Made by a program: the position numbers and the translations under genes
NCBI GenBank assembly: GCA_905339215.1
Contig: CAJPFN010000009.1
Location: 1-64,000, forward strand
DNA length: 64,000 bases
Direction of reading: 5' to 3'
Source of the DNA: Rhizobiaceae bacterium
GTDB taxonomy: Bacteria > Pseudomonadota > Alphaproteobacteria > Rhizobiales > Rhizobiaceae
The notes under the pieces: generated by a model
What the model was told of the DNA's origin: nothing
Seen by the model: only the letters and a program-made list of their open reading frames with translations
Database searches by the model: none
Shown: positions 48,576 to 58,377 of the stretch, one piece after another
Position numbering within the stretch: the stretch's first letter is position 1
Layout: every line of letters begins with the position of its first letter

Positions 48576-48604
48576 TTGACGTTCCCCGACCCGTTCCGCA
48601 TAAG
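48576..48604 (+). promoter_or_regulatory. probable sigma-70 promoter for hppA
   Basis: TTGACG (48576-48581), a 17-base spacer and CATAAG (48599-48604) fit the alphaproteobacterial housekeeping promoter. The -10 is weak. It lies about 100 bases before the hppA start, leaving a GC-rich leader (48605-48700). Confidence 0.55.
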
Positions 48605-48700
48605 CCGCTGCGAAAGAGCCGGAGACCGGGCCTGCGCCCGCCGGCTCTCGTCTTAACGGTCCGGGGAACGGTCTTCCGGACCACATCAGGGAAACCCGCA

Positions 48701-50842
48701 ATGACCATGCTCTACGTCGTCATTCTCTGCGGCCTGCTCTCTGTCCTCTACGCCATCTGGGCGACGCAGTCGGTCCTCGCGGCCGACCAGGGCAATGCAC
48801 GCATGCAGGAAATCTCCGCTGCCATCCGCGAAGGCGCGCAGGCCTATCTGGCGCGCCAGTACACCACGATCGCCATCGTCGGCGCGGTCGTATTCCTGCT
48901 CGCCTGGTGGCTGCTCACGGGCGTTGCCGCGATCGGCTTCCTGATCGGCGCGGTGCTTTCGGGCGTCGCCGGCTTCATCGGCATGCACGTCTCGGTCCGC
49001 GCCAACGTGCGCACCGCCCAGGCCGCTTCCAACAGCCTTGCCGCCGGCCTCGATATCGCCTTCAAGTCGGGTGCCATCACCGGAATGCTGGTCGCTGGCC
49101 TCGCCTTGCTCGGCGTCTCCGTCTACTACTGGGTGCTCGTCGGCCCGGCCGGCTATGCCGCCAATGACCGCACCGTCATCGACGCGCTGGTTGCGCTCGG
49201 CTTCGGCGCCTCGCTCATCTCCATCTTCGCCCGTCTCGGCGGCGGCATCTTCACCAAGGGTGCGGACGTCGGCGGCGACCTGGTCGGCAAGGTGGAAGCC
49301 GGTATCCCCGAGGATGATCCGCGCAATCCGGCCACGATCGCCGACAACGTCGGCGACAACGTCGGTGACTGCGCCGGCATGGCCGCCGACCTGTTCGAGA
49401 CCTACGCGGTGACCGTCGTCGCCACCATGGTTCTCGGCGCCATCTTCTTCGGTGCGGCGACGAACCTGGCCGACATCATGGTCTATCCGCTCGCCATCTG
49501 CGGCGCCTGCATCATCACCTCGATCGTCGGCACCTTCTTCGTCAAGCTCGGCGCCAACGGCTCGATCATGGGCGCCCTCTACAAGGGCCTGATCGTCACC
49601 GGCCTGCTCTCCGTCGTCGGTCTCGGCGCCGCCACCTCGATGACCATCGGCTGGGGCGATGTCGGTTCGGGCGAGTCCATGGTGAACGGCACCAACCTTT
49701 TCATCTGCGGCCTCATCGGTCTCCTCGTGACCGCGCTGATCGTCGTCATCACCGAGTACTACACGGGCACCAACAAGCGCCCGGTCAACTCGATCGCCCA
49801 GGCTTCGGTGACCGGTCACGGCACCAACGTCATCCAGGGTCTCGCGGTTTCGCTGGAATCGACCGCGCTGCCTGCGATCGTTATCGTCGGCGGCATCATC
49901 GCCACCTTCCAGCTCGCCGGCCTCTTCGGCACGGCGATCGCCGTTACCACGATGCTTGGCCTGGCCGGCATGATCGTTGCGCTCGACGCCTTCGGTCCGG
50001 TCACCGACAACGCCGGCGGCATCGCCGAAATGTCGGGTCTGCCGAAGGAAGTCCGTCACTCGACGGACGCGCTGGACGCGGTCGGCAACACAACCAAGGC
50101 CGTCACCAAGGGCTACGCGATCGGCTCTGCCGGCCTCGGCGCACTGGTGCTGTTCGCCGCCTACAGCTACGACCTGCAGTACTTCGCGGCCAACGCCACG
50201 CAGTACCCGTACTTCGCCGATCTCGGCGCTGTGTCGTTCGACCTGTCGAACCCCTACGTCGTCGCCGGCCTGATCTTCGGCGGGCTGATCCCCTACCTGT
50301 TCGGCGGCATTGCGATGACGGCCGTCGGCCGTGCGGCAGGCTCGATCGTGGAGGAAGTGCGCAAGCAGTTCCGCGAGAACGCCGGCATCATGGCGGGAAC
50401 GGCCAAGCCGAACTATGCTCGCGCGGTTGACATCCTCACCAAGGCGGCGATCAAGGAGATGATCGTCCCGTCGCTGCTGCCGGTGCTCGCCCCGATCGTC
50501 GTCTATTTCGGCGTCCTGCTGATCTCCGGCTCCAAGGCCTCGGCCTTCGCCGCGCTCGGCGCGTCGTTGCTTGGCGTCATCGTCAACGGCTTGTTCGTCG
50601 CGATCTCGATGACCTCGGGCGGCGGCGCCTGGGACAACGCCAAGAAGTCCTTTGAAGACGGCTTCACCGACAAGGACGGCGTCAAGCACCTCAAGGGTTC
50701 CGAGGCGCACAAGGCGTCGGTGACCGGCGACACGGTCGGCGATCCCTACAAGGATACCGCGGGCCCGGCCGTCAATCCCGCCATCAAGATCACCAACATC
50801 GTGGCCCTTCTCCTTCTCGCCGTGCTTGCGCACGCAGCTTGA
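48701..50842 (+). CDS. hppA: K+-independent proton-translocating membrane pyrophosphatase
   Basis: A 713-aa integral membrane pyrophosphatase of about 16 helices. It hydrolyses PPi and pumps protons out of the cytoplasm. The PPi/Mg site is intact: [41 protein letters not shown], and [16 protein letters not shown]. Lys466 in [11 protein letters not shown] marks the K+-independent class (Ala there in K+-dependent enzymes). It has its own promoter and a strong terminator, so it is monocistronic. Confidence 0.95.
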   Translation: MTMLYVVILCGLLSVLYAIWATQSVLAADQGNARMQEISAAIREGAQAYLARQYTTIAIVGAVVFLLAWWLLTGVAAIGFLIGAVLSGVAGFIGMHVSVRANVRTAQAASNSLAAGLDIAFKSGAITGMLVAGLALLGVSVYYWVLVGPAGYAANDRTVIDALVALGFGASLISIFARLGGGIFTKGADVGGDLVGKVEAGIPEDDPRNPATIADNVGDNVGDCAGMAADLFETYAVTVVATMVLGAIFFGAATNLADIMVYPLAICGACIITSIVGTFFVKLGANGSIMGALYKGLIVTGLLSVVGLGAATSMTIGWGDVGSGESMVNGTNLFICGLIGLLVTALIVVITEYYTGTNKRPVNSIAQASVTGHGTNVIQGLAVSLESTALPAIVIVGGIIATFQLAGLFGTAIAVTTMLGLAGMIVALDAFGPVTDNAGGIAEMSGLPKEVRHSTDALDAVGNTTKAVTKGYAIGSAGLGALVLFAAYSYDLQYFAANATQYPYFADLGAVSFDLSNPYVVAGLIFGGLIPYLFGGIAMTAVGRAAGSIVEEVRKQFRENAGIMAGTAKPNYARAVDILTKAAIKEMIVPSLLPVLAPIVVYFGVLLISGSKASAFAALGASLLGVIVNGLFVAISMTSGGGAWDNAKKSFEDGFTDKDGVKHLKGSEAHKASVTGDTVGDPYKDTAGPAVNPAIKITNIVALLLLAVLAHAA

Positions 50843-50860
50843 GCGAAGGCCGTCAATGCA

Positions 50861-50893
50861 AAGGCCCGCGGGAGCGATCTCGCGGGCCTTTTC
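50861..50893. terminator. rho-independent terminator after hppA
   Basis: AAGGCCCGCG (50861-50870) pairs perfectly with CGCGGGCCTT (50881-50890) around a 10-base loop, followed by TTCGTTT. The A-rich start would let it serve the convergent gene at 50897 as well. Confidence 0.85.
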
Positions 50894-50896
50894 GTT

Positions 50897-51223
50897 TCAG
50901 ATCGATGTTGGCCAGTCGACAAGGAAGGCGAACACATCGGCGTCGTCGACACCTCCGCCTTCGGGGCCGAAATCCTCGATCAGTTCGCGTGTGCGGGAAC
51001 GGATCGCGCGGTAAGCCTCCTCCGGCGTCACCTCGACGACGCTGCTTTCACCGGTCATGGTGTCGCCCGACTTCAGCAGCCAGCGCCCGCCGCGATGGTA
51101 GAGGACGGCAAAGCTCTCCTTGTTGCCGGCCAGAGTCATGCCGCCGCGGCCGCCGATTAGCGCCAGGACCTCCGCTTGCGCGTCGGATTGCGGAAGAGGA
51201 ACCTTGCGGTGGTCTTCTGCCAT
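50897..51223 (-). CDS. small hypothetical protein (108 aa)
   Basis: Unrecognised. The product is acidic, without signal peptide or membrane helix. The middle part AVLYHRGGRWLLKSGDTM looks like beta strands and the C-terminus is rich in Asp and Glu (EDFGPEGGGVDDADVFAF). The first ATG at 51223 gives 108 residues. It lies downstream of bamE on the same strand (87 bases apart) and convergent with hppA, whose terminator abuts its stop. Cotranscription with bamE is possible. Confidence 0.65.
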   Translation of the reverse strand: MAEDHRKVPLPQSDAQAEVLALIGGRGGMTLAGNKESFAVLYHRGGRWLLKSGDTMTGESSVVEVTPEEAYRAIRSRTRELIEDFGPEGGGVDDADVFAFLVDWPTSI

Positions 51224-51310
51224 CTTCCCGGAATCTCCTCAGGCAGGTGCGCCGGCGAGCGTCGGCCCGCGACGGGACGGACTCTCGCGTAGGTCTAGAG
51301 CTTTCAGCGC

Positions 51311-51832
51311 CTAACCGCCGAGCGCGCGCCGGGCCTGAGATGCGCCCCCGCCCGCAACGCCGGACAGCAGCTGGCCGATGAAAGTCTGGTCCTTGCCGCC
51401 CGTCGGCGTGGTGCGCGAGATGAAGTCGAACACCTTGCCGTCCTGCATGCCGTAGTGGGCGATGTTGTTGACGCGCCCGTCCTCGCCGAAATAGACGGCG
51501 AGCACGCGCTGGTCGACCAGGCGCGGATTCATGAAGGCGACGCTGCGCACGCGGGTCTGCGAAATGTAGTAGAAGACTTCGTTGTCGAAGGTCGCGGTCG
51601 TCGACGGCGATCCCAGCGTCAATAATACCTGCTCGCGGCTCGACCCGACCGGGACGAGATCGATCTGCTGCTGGTCGACGACGTAGCCCTGGGCGAGCGT
51701 CTCCCGTGGATTGAGGGCCCCCGACGTCGAGCAGGCCGAGAGCGCCGCCGTGGCGGCGACGAGCGACGCGGCGATAGCGGCCCGGCGCGACGATCCGGTC
51801 TTGAAATCCTGCAAGGGCGACGACAAATCCAT
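51311..51832 (-). CDS. bamE: outer membrane protein assembly factor BamE (SmpA/OmlA)
   Basis: A 173-aa outer-membrane lipoprotein of the BAM complex that inserts beta-barrel proteins. The signal ends in the lipobox LSAC, giving Cys34 as the lipidated residue. The SmpA/OmlA domain follows (VPVGSSREQVLLTLGSPS, then VFYYISQTRVRSVAF). The start MDLSSPLQD is chosen because longer versions place the signal far inside. It is divergent from the CBP3 gene, as in many alphaproteobacteria. Confidence 0.92.
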   Translation of the reverse strand: MDLSSPLQDFKTGSSRRAAIAASLVAATAALSACSTSGALNPRETLAQGYVVDQQQIDLVPVGSSREQVLLTLGSPSTTATFDNEVFYYISQTRVRSVAFMNPRLVDQRVLAVYFGEDGRVNNIAHYGMQDGKVFDFISRTTPTGGKDQTFIGQLLSGVAGGGASQARRALGG

Positions 51833-51943
51833 GAAATCCTCTTGAATGCCTCGGCTTGCACCGCGCGGCAAAAGCGGTAAACCAGCTTTCACGCCGATGC
51901 AACACGACCACGGCGCGAAACCCTTCCCGGGAGACGGCATGGC

Positions 51944-52486
51944 ATGTTCAGACGTTTGTTCGGCCGATCCAGCCTCTCCAACCGCGAGATAGTCGACCGC
52001 GTCTACGGTCAAATCGTGGCGGCGGCGCGGCAGCCGGCGCTCTATTCGCGCTGGTCGGTGCCCGATACGCCGCTCGGCCGCTTCGAGATGGTCGGCCTCC
52101 ATCTGTTCCTCGTTTTGCACCGGGCGAAGGGGGAGGCGGGCCTCTTGAAGGAGGTTTGCCAGGATCTCACCGATGAGTTCTTCCGCGACGTCGAGCACTC
52201 GATCCGCGAACTTGGCATCGGCGATCTCGGCGTGCCGAAGCGCATGAAGATGTTCTCGCGTATGTTCTACGGCCGTATGCTCGCCTATGACGATGCGCTC
52301 GACCGCCGCGACCAGGCAGCGCTCGAAGCCGCGGTCGCACGCAACGTGCGGCCCGACGAACCGGTCTGGGACGGAGCGCGGGGGCTCGCCGCCTACGTAC
52401 GCGTCGCGGCCGACGGCCTTGCCGCCCGGCCGGCGGCCGACCTCCTTGATGGTGGCGCCGTCTTTCCACACGCGGAAAAGATCTGA
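51944..52486 (+). CDS. ubiquinol-cytochrome c chaperone (CBP3 family)
   Basis: A 180-aa homologue of mitochondrial Cbp3/UQCC1, which helps assemble the cytochrome bc1 complex. The family core is seen in [30 protein letters not shown] and in [23 protein letters not shown]. It is soluble with no export signal. It starts the block CBP3-DUF177-plsX-fabH-ihfA-merR. A gap of 15 bases separates it from DUF177. The bc1 genes themselves are not here. Confidence 0.9.
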   Translation: MFRRLFGRSSLSNREIVDRVYGQIVAAARQPALYSRWSVPDTPLGRFEMVGLHLFLVLHRAKGEAGLLKEVCQDLTDEFFRDVEHSIRELGIGDLGVPKRMKMFSRMFYGRMLAYDDALDRRDQAALEAAVARNVRPDEPVWDGARGLAAYVRVAADGLAARPAADLLDGGAVFPHAEKI

Positions 52487-52501
52487 ACCGCGGAGGATAC
52501 A

Positions 52502-53056
52502 ATGGATCCCAGCGCAAAAAGCCCCGTTTCGTTCCTTGCCCATGTCGCTCGGCTCCCACGAAAGGGCATGCCGGTCACCGTCGAGGCCGATCCGCGCCAG
52601 CGGGTCGCCCTTGCGCGCGAACACGGTCTCGCCGAGGTCAAATCGTGGCGCGCCGATCTCCTCGTCGAGCCGTGGAAGCGCAATGGGGTCAAGGTGTCGG
52701 GCCGAGTCGTCGCCGATATCGTCCAGGAATGCGTGATTACCCTCGATCCGCTGGAGAGCCGCATCGACGAGGCAGTCGAGGGACTGTTTCTTCCCGAGGA
52801 TTCGAAACTCGGCCGGCTCGGCTTCGAAGGCGCCGGCGAGATCATGATCGCCGCGGAAGGACCGGACAGTCCCGAGACGTTTTCCGGCGACTCGATCGAC
52901 GTCGGTGCGCTTGCGGAGGAGTTCTTCGCGCTCGCCATCGATCCCTATCCGCGCAAGAAAGGCGCCGAAATCGCCCCTGCCGGGCCGGAGGAAGGCGACA
53001 CCGAGGCCGATGGTCCACTGCAGCAGAAGCTCCGGGCTTTGCGCGACAAACTCTGA
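52502..53056 (+). CDS. DUF177 (YceD-like) protein
   Basis: A 184-aa DUF177 protein. Its conserved heart is [34 protein letters not shown] with a single Cys, followed by an acidic helix ([25 protein letters not shown]). In other bacteria YceD precedes rpmF-plsX-fabH and is linked to 23S rRNA or plant plastid rRNA processing; the biochemical role is unsettled. No rpmF follows here; plsX comes next after 107 bases. A GGAGGA ribosome-binding site precedes ATG 52502. Confidence 0.9.
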   Translation: MDPSAKSPVSFLAHVARLPRKGMPVTVEADPRQRVALAREHGLAEVKSWRADLLVEPWKRNGVKVSGRVVADIVQECVITLDPLESRIDEAVEGLFLPEDSKLGRLGFEGAGEIMIAAEGPDSPETFSGDSIDVGALAEEFFALAIDPYPRKKGAEIAPAGPEEGDTEADGPLQQKLRALRDKL

Positions 53057-53163
53057 ATCCCTGCCGACATGACGATTTGCCGGTTGTGTCGGGTGGCAAA
53101 ACCGCTATTTTCGCCCGACTTTCCGCCGCCGCGGGGCCGGGCCAACGAGAGACGACAAACCAC

Positions 53164-54237
53164 GTGATACGCATCTCCATTGACGCCATGGGCGGGGACC
53201 ACGGCCCCGAGGTGGTTATTCCTGCACTGGTCGGCGTCGCCGAGCGGCGGCAGGACGTGCGCTTCCTGATTTACGGTATCGATGAGCAGGTGCGTCCGGT
53301 CATGGAGCGCCATCCCCGGCTCGCTGCCGTCAGCGAGTTCTTTCCCTGCGAGATTGCCGTGCGCATGGACGACAAGCCGAGCCAGGCCCTGCGCCATGGC
53401 CGCTGGAAGTCGTCGATGTGGAAGGCGATCGAAGCCGTCAAGAACGGCGATGCCGATGTCTGCATCTCGGCGGGCAACACCGGCGCGCTGATGGCGATGT
53501 CGAAGTTCTGCCTGCGAACCATGGCGACCATCGAAAGGCCGGCGATTGCCGCGATCTGGCCGACCATCAGAGGCGAGAGCATCGTTCTTGACGTTGGCGC
53601 CACGATCGGTGCCGACGCCCACCAACTCGTCGACTTCGCCATCCTTGGTGCGGCCATGGCGCGAGCCCTGCACGAGACCGAGCGCCCGACCGTCGGCCTG
53701 CTCAACGTCGGGGTCGAGGAGATCAAGGGGCAGGAAGACGTCAAGGAGGCCGGGCGCATCCTGCGCGAGGTCGAGCCGATGTCGATGGAGTATCGCGGCT
53801 TCGTCGAGGGTGACGACATCGGTAAGGGTACGGTCGACGTCGTGGTCACGGAAGGATTCGCCGGCAACATCGCCCTGAAGACTGCGGAGGGCACCGCTCG
53901 TCAGATCGGCGAATACCTGCGCGCCGCGCTGGGCCGGACGATGATGGCGCGCATCGGCTACGTCTTTGCCAAGGGCGCCTTCGCCCGGCTTCGCGAGAAG
54001 ATGGATCCGCGCCGGGCCAACGGCGGCGTGTTCCTCGGCCTCAACGGCATCGTCGTGAAGAGCCATGGCGGCACCGACGCAGAAGGCTTCATGGCCGCGG
54101 TCGAACTCGGCTACGACATGGTGCGGAATCGTCTGCTCGACAAGATCAGGTCCGATCTCGACATGTTCCACTCCCGTACGCCGCGCCCCGGCCGGATTTT
54201 GCCCAGCGCCGACGATGCGGCGTCAGCGGCGTCTTGA
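53164..54237 (+). CDS. plsX: phosphate acyltransferase PlsX
   Basis: A 357-aa acyl-ACP:phosphate transacylase that makes acyl-phosphate for phospholipid synthesis. The start is GTG 53164, giving the family N-terminus [21 protein letters not shown]. Other conserved parts are [17 protein letters not shown] and [18 protein letters not shown]. The C-terminal [14 protein letters not shown] is typical. It lies 13 bases before fabH, with which it shares the pathway. The open frame upstream of the GTG is not homologous. Confidence 0.95.
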   Translation: MIRISIDAMGGDHGPEVVIPALVGVAERRQDVRFLIYGIDEQVRPVMERHPRLAAVSEFFPCEIAVRMDDKPSQALRHGRWKSSMWKAIEAVKNGDADVCISAGNTGALMAMSKFCLRTMATIERPAIAAIWPTIRGESIVLDVGATIGADAHQLVDFAILGAAMARALHETERPTVGLLNVGVEEIKGQEDVKEAGRILREVEPMSMEYRGFVEGDDIGKGTVDVVVTEGFAGNIALKTAEGTARQIGEYLRAALGRTMMARIGYVFAKGAFARLREKMDPRRANGGVFLGLNGIVVKSHGGTDAEGFMAAVELGYDMVRNRLLDKIRSDLDMFHSRTPRPGRILPSADDAASAAS

Positions 54238-54250
54238 ACCAGGAACGACA

Positions 54251-55222
54251 ATGATCAGATCAGTGGTGTGCGGCATCGGGTCGGCCTTGCCGCGCCGCAT
54301 CATGAAGAACACCGACTTCGAAGGCGTTGTCGATACCACTGACGAATGGATCGTTCAGCGCACGGGAATCCGCCAGCGCCACATCGCTTCCGACGACGAG
54401 ACGACCGCCTCGCTCGGCGAGGCAGCGGCGCGCGCAGCCCTTGCCGATGCCGGCCTGAACGTTGACGACATCGACCTCATTATCGTGGCGACGTCGACGC
54501 CCGACAACACCTTCCCGGCAACGTCGGTCGACATCCAGCGCCGTCTGGGCATGCGCCACGGCTTCGCCTTCGACATGCAGGCGGTGTGCAGCGGATTCGT
54601 CTACGCCATCACCACGGCCGACCTGCATCTGCGCGGCGGCATGGCCAGGCGCGTGCTTGTCATCGGCGCAGAGACCTTCTCGCGCATCCTCGACTGGAGC
54701 GACCGCTCGACCTGCGTGCTCTTCGGCGACGGCGCCGGTGCACTCATCCTCGAGGCGGTCGAGGGCGAGGGCACGATCGCAGATCGCGGCGTACTCGCCG
54801 CCAGCCTGCGCTCCGACGGCACGCACAAGGAAAAGCTCTACGTCGACGGTGGCCCGTCGACGACGGGAACCGTGGGCCACCTGCGTATGGAAGGCCGGGA
54901 AGTCTTCAAGCACGCCGTCGGCATGATCACCGACGTCATCGAGGCGACCTACGCTCAGGCGGGCATCGGCTCCGCCGACCTCGACTGGTTCGTCCCGCAT
55001 CAGGCCAACAAGCGCATCATCGATGCTTCGGCGAAGAAACTCGGCATCGCCGACGAGAAGGTCGTGGTCACCGTCGATCGGCACGGCAATACGTCGGCGG
55101 CGTCGGTTCCGCTCGCCCTTTCGGTCGCCGTCGCCGACGGGCGCATCCGCCGCGGCGACCTCGTGTTGCTGGAAGCCATGGGCGGCGGCTTCACCTGGGG
55201 CGCGGTCCTCTTGCGCTGGTGA
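54251..55222 (+). CDS. fabH: beta-ketoacyl-ACP synthase III
   Basis: A 323-aa KAS III that starts fatty acid synthesis by condensing acetyl-CoA with malonyl-ACP. The catalytic triad is Cys113 (AVCSGF), His250 (PHQANKRI) and Asn280 (HGNTSAAS). ATG 54251 follows AGGAACGACA; the frame is open upstream only as overlap with plsX. It is followed by ihfA after a 112-base gap. No irregularity was seen. Confidence 0.96.
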   Translation: MIRSVVCGIGSALPRRIMKNTDFEGVVDTTDEWIVQRTGIRQRHIASDDETTASLGEAAARAALADAGLNVDDIDLIIVATSTPDNTFPATSVDIQRRLGMRHGFAFDMQAVCSGFVYAITTADLHLRGGMARRVLVIGAETFSRILDWSDRSTCVLFGDGAGALILEAVEGEGTIADRGVLAASLRSDGTHKEKLYVDGGPSTTGTVGHLRMEGREVFKHAVGMITDVIEATYAQAGIGSADLDWFVPHQANKRIIDASAKKLGIADEKVVVTVDRHGNTSAASVPLALSVAVADGRIRRGDLVLLEAMGGGFTWGAVLLRW

Positions 55223-55334
55223 GGCGAATGGCGCCGCGCTACCGGTTAAGTCCTTGACCGGGCGGGTCATCTTCCCCTAACGTCTGCGGCGTTTGGATCG
55301 CTGTGTTTCATTAGAGGATGGTTGGACGGTCGCC

Positions 55335-55658
55335 ATGGGGGCAAAGACACTGACTCGCGCCGACCTCGCCGAAGCCGTCTATCGGAAGGTCGGATTGTCC
55401 AGGACCGAATCGGCCGAACTCGTGGAGACCGTGCTCGACGAGATTTGCGAGGCGATCGTCCGTGGTGAGACCGTCAAGCTATCGTCCTTCGCCACGTTCC
55501 ACGTCCGCTCGAAGAACGAACGCATTGGACGAAATCCCAAGACGGGCGAGGAAGTGCCGATCCTCCCGCGCCGCGTAATGACGTTCAAGGCCTCCAACGT
55601 ATTGAAGAACCGCATTCTCCGCTCGCACCAGGCAAACCGGAGCAAAGGCGACAAGTAG
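55335..55658 (+). CDS. ihfA: integration host factor subunit alpha
   Basis: A 107-aa HU/IHF-family DNA-bending protein; with IhfB it bends DNA at promoters, origins and att sites. The signature is [24 protein letters not shown], with the intercalating Pro in the arm. The fabH-ihfA-merR order supports IHF-alpha over HU. ATG 55335 fits the family start ([20 protein letters not shown]). IHF is often needed by tyrosine recombinases such as that of the nearby element. Confidence 0.95.
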   Translation: MGAKTLTRADLAEAVYRKVGLSRTESAELVETVLDEICEAIVRGETVKLSSFATFHVRSKNERIGRNPKTGEEVPILPRRVMTFKASNVLKNRILRSHQANRSKGDK

Positions 55659-55760
55659 GCCGTCATCGACGACGGGTTCACTCCCGCCGTTCAGTGCGGG
55701 CTTGAATAACTTGTGCCAACCGGCTGAAATAGGCGACGAATCGCCTTTTTGGGACCGCAA

Positions 55761-56309
55761 ATGGAAAAGAGCCCCGACGCCTTCCGGACGATCAGCGAAG
55801 TTGCCGAAGACCTGGACCTTCCGCAACACGTGCTGCGTTTCTGGGAGACCCGCTTCGCCCAGATCAAGCCGATGAAACGGGGCGGAGGCCGGCGTTACTA
55901 CCGCCCGCAGGACGTTGAACTGATCAAGGGCATACGCCACATGCTCTACGACCAGGGATACACGATCAAGGGCGTTCAGAAGCTCCTGCGCGAGCATGGC
56001 GTCCAGTTCGCTGTCGCCGTCGGCAACGGCGACCTGGCCGCCATCGAAGGCATCGCCCAGCGCAAGCAGGCGGAAGCGCCACCGCCGCTGACTGCGGCAG
56101 CACAGCCCCCGCGCCACCACGAGGACGAGATGCTCGTCGGAGAGCCGAAGATCAAGCCGAGCCGGCGGTTCTTCGGGCTCGGCAAGGCCGACGACGAGGG
56201 ACCGGTGCCGCCAGGCAGCGGCAAGCTTTCGCGTGATAACCGGGCCTTGCTCCAGGAAGCGCTGTTCGACCTTCTGGAATGCAAGCGCCTGCTCGACCAG
56301 GTGCGCTGA
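55761..56309 (+). CDS. MerR-family transcriptional regulator
   Basis: A 182-aa regulator with an N-terminal MerR winged helix ([23 protein letters not shown], then [36 protein letters not shown]). The variable C-terminal part is Pro- and charge-rich without metal-binding cysteines. It is always next to ihfA in related genomes and its target is unknown to me. ATG 55761 is preferred over a TTG 12 bases earlier. In many relatives a tRNA-Pro gene follows; here only its 3' part is found, at 58843. Confidence 0.9.
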   Translation: MEKSPDAFRTISEVAEDLDLPQHVLRFWETRFAQIKPMKRGGGRRYYRPQDVELIKGIRHMLYDQGYTIKGVQKLLREHGVQFAVAVGNGDLAAIEGIAQRKQAEAPPPLTAAAQPPRHHEDEMLVGEPKIKPSRRFFGLGKADDEGPVPPGSGKLSRDNRALLQEALFDLLECKRLLDQVR

Positions 56310-56543
56310 GCCCCGGTCACTTGCGTCGGCGATAGTCCTGTTGTGGGCGGCGTGCACACGCGCCGAGGCGAAAGTCGCGTCGAAGATCCCGTCATGATGG
56401 CGCAGGTCGTCCCGCGCGGCGGGGAGTGGCGCTCCACTACTGGATTGGTGACACGCCGGGCGATGGATAGCGGGCGCCGCCTCCGCCGGCCATGCGAGCA
56501 AGCGGAAGGTTCGGCGCGATCGGGGCCTCGTCCGCCCTTGCCA

Positions 56544-56798
56544 TCAACCGTCGTTCGAAGCGTTGAGTTCATCCGGTCGCAGGCCCTCGTCGGCGTTGGC
56601 GACAAGGCCGCGCGCCGTTGCCCAGTCGCGGAACGCCGCTACGATCGCTTCGGAGCGGTCCATCTCCGGATGATCCCGCTCGATGAAGCGGTCGAGCGCT
56701 GACGACAGTTCTCGCGGTAGCTCGATGCTGAAGGTTTCGGACTCCTGCTCAGCCGGGGAACCGCGCTCGGTTCGATCGGGGTCGTGTCTCTGGATCAT
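56544..56798 (-). CDS. ribbon-helix-helix domain protein (84 aa)
   Basis: A small protein whose core ETFSIELPRELSSALDRFIERDHPEMDRSEAIVAAFRDW follows the CopG/Arc strand-helix-helix pattern, so it probably binds DNA as a dimer. A charged N-terminus and a short tail flank it. ATG 56798 is used; ATG 56813 (adds MIGSG) is possible. It diverges from the SLC13 permease gene (88 bases) and could regulate it. No partner toxin gene is next to it. The 234 bases on its other side (56310-56543) show nothing. Confidence 0.7.
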   Translation of the reverse strand: MIQRHDPDRTERGSPAEQESETFSIELPRELSSALDRFIERDHPEMDRSEAIVAAFRDWATARGLVANADEGLRPDELNASNDG

Positions 56799-56885
56799 TC
56801 CTGAACCTATCATATAGAAGGACCGTCCGGACAGGGGTTCGCCGCGAGCGCAACGGTCTGAAGGATGGTGTGGAAGGGGGCATTC

Positions 56886-58334
56886 ATGCCGGCAGGCGAG
56901 CTTTCCGGGCGCGGTCGGATCCGCGGCATGGTCGCAGGGCTCGCGGCGACGGCGACAATGCTCGTCGTTCCCGCGCCCGCCGGGATGCCCGCGGAAGCCT
57001 GGCTTGTCGCCGCCGTCGCGGTCCTGATGGCGTCCTGGTGGATCAGCGAGGCCGTCCCGCTCCCGGTGACGGCGCTGATCCCGATTGTCCTCTTCCCGCT
57101 CCTGGGAATCGCTCCGCTGGCGAAAGCTGCGGCGCCCTATGCCGATCCGGTGATGTTCCTCTTTCTCGGCGGATTCCTCCTCGGCATTGGCCTGGAGCGC
57201 CGCAACCTGCACAAGCGTGCCGGCCTGCACGCCATCCTCTTCATCGGCACCTCGCCGCGCCGTCTCGTCGGCGGTTTCCTCGTCGCCACCGCCGCCTTGA
57301 GCATGTGGGTCAGCAACTCGGCCACTGCCGTGATCATGCTGCCGGTGGCGACGGCCGTGCTCGGCCTGTTCGCCTTTCATTGTCGCGTCGACGTGGTCTC
57401 GCAGCGTAATCTCGGCGCCGCGGTGATGCTCGCCGTCGCCTACGGTGCATCGATCGGCGGGCTCGGTACGCTGATCGGTACGCCACCCAACGCGCTGCTT
57501 GCTGCCTACATGGAGCGCGAGCACGGCGTGACGATCGGTTTCGCTCAATGGATGCTCATCGGCTTACCGATGGTCTTCGCAATGATCGCGATCACTTGGC
57601 CGCTGCTGGTGCGGCTGCATCCGATTTCGGCTGGAGCGGTGGATGCCGGCCCCGCGATCCGGGTCGAACTCCAGTCGCTCGGCCCGATGGGTTCGGCCGA
57701 GCGGCGCGTTGCCGCGGTCTTCCTGGTGACGGCGCTGGCCTGGGTCGCCCGGCCGCTCTACGGCGCTTACGTTCCCGGCCTCGACGATTCGGTCATCGCC
57801 ATCCTCGGCGCCCTCTGCCTGTTCGTCATTCCTTCCGGCGAAGGGGATGGCGGGCGCTTGATTGGGTGGGAGGACACCCGTGCGCTGCCCTGGGGCATCC
57901 TCATCCTGTTCGGCGGCGGATTGAGCCTCGCCGGTGCGATTTCCTCGTCCGGTCTCGCCGCATGGCTCGGAGGCGCGATGGCTGGGCTCGGCAGCCTGCC
58001 TGTGCTCGCCGTTGTGGCGGCGGCGACGCTTGGCATGATCTTCCTGACCGAACTGACCAGCAATACGGCGAGCGCGGCGACGTTCCTCCCCGTCGGCGGG
58101 GCGATCGCGTTGGGCATCGGCATCGAACCTGCGCTGCTGGCCGTGCCGCTGGCGCTCGCCGCATCGTGCGCCTTCATGCTTCCCGTCGCCACGCCGCCCA
58201 ACGCCATCGTCTTCGCGAGCGGCGCGGTGACGATCGGCCAGATGGCGCGGGCCGGCCTCTGGATCAACCTCCTCGGAACCGTCGTCATCGTCACGCTGAG
58301 TTATGTACTCGCCGGGACACTGTTCGGCCGATGA
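56886..58334 (+). CDS. SLC13/DASS-family anion permease
   Basis: A 482-aa divalent-anion:Na+ symporter family protein with eleven or more helices. Both substrate/sodium-binding SNT motifs are present, SNSATAVIMLPVATAVLG and TSNTASAATFLPVGGAIAL, each followed by a TPPNA segment (GTPPNALLAAY, ATPPNAIVFASG). It probably imports dicarboxylates, citrate or sulfate. ATG 56886 follows GGAAGGGGG; an ATG 21 bases earlier is less favoured. The divergent RHH gene may control it. Confidence 0.9.
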   Translation: MPAGELSGRGRIRGMVAGLAATATMLVVPAPAGMPAEAWLVAAVAVLMASWWISEAVPLPVTALIPIVLFPLLGIAPLAKAAAPYADPVMFLFLGGFLLGIGLERRNLHKRAGLHAILFIGTSPRRLVGGFLVATAALSMWVSNSATAVIMLPVATAVLGLFAFHCRVDVVSQRNLGAAVMLAVAYGASIGGLGTLIGTPPNALLAAYMEREHGVTIGFAQWMLIGLPMVFAMIAITWPLLVRLHPISAGAVDAGPAIRVELQSLGPMGSAERRVAAVFLVTALAWVARPLYGAYVPGLDDSVIAILGALCLFVIPSGEGDGGRLIGWEDTRALPWGILILFGGGLSLAGAISSSGLAAWLGGAMAGLGSLPVLAVVAAATLGMIFLTELTSNTASAATFLPVGGAIALGIGIEPALLAVPLALAASCAFMLPVATPPNAIVFASGAVTIGQMARAGLWINLLGTVVIVTLSYVLAGTLFGR

Positions 58335-58377
58335 GGACCGGTTATTCTCAGCCGGGCCGGCCGGAAAACTGAACAAC

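Noticed and set aside
48686-50833. 715-codon minus-strand frame opposite hppA
   Set aside because: A shadow frame; composition is charged and repetitive, with no hydrophobic or domain pattern.
56343-56702. 119-codon plus-strand frame before the SLC13 gene
   Set aside because: It is antisense to the RHH gene at 56544-56798, which has the clearer protein pattern.
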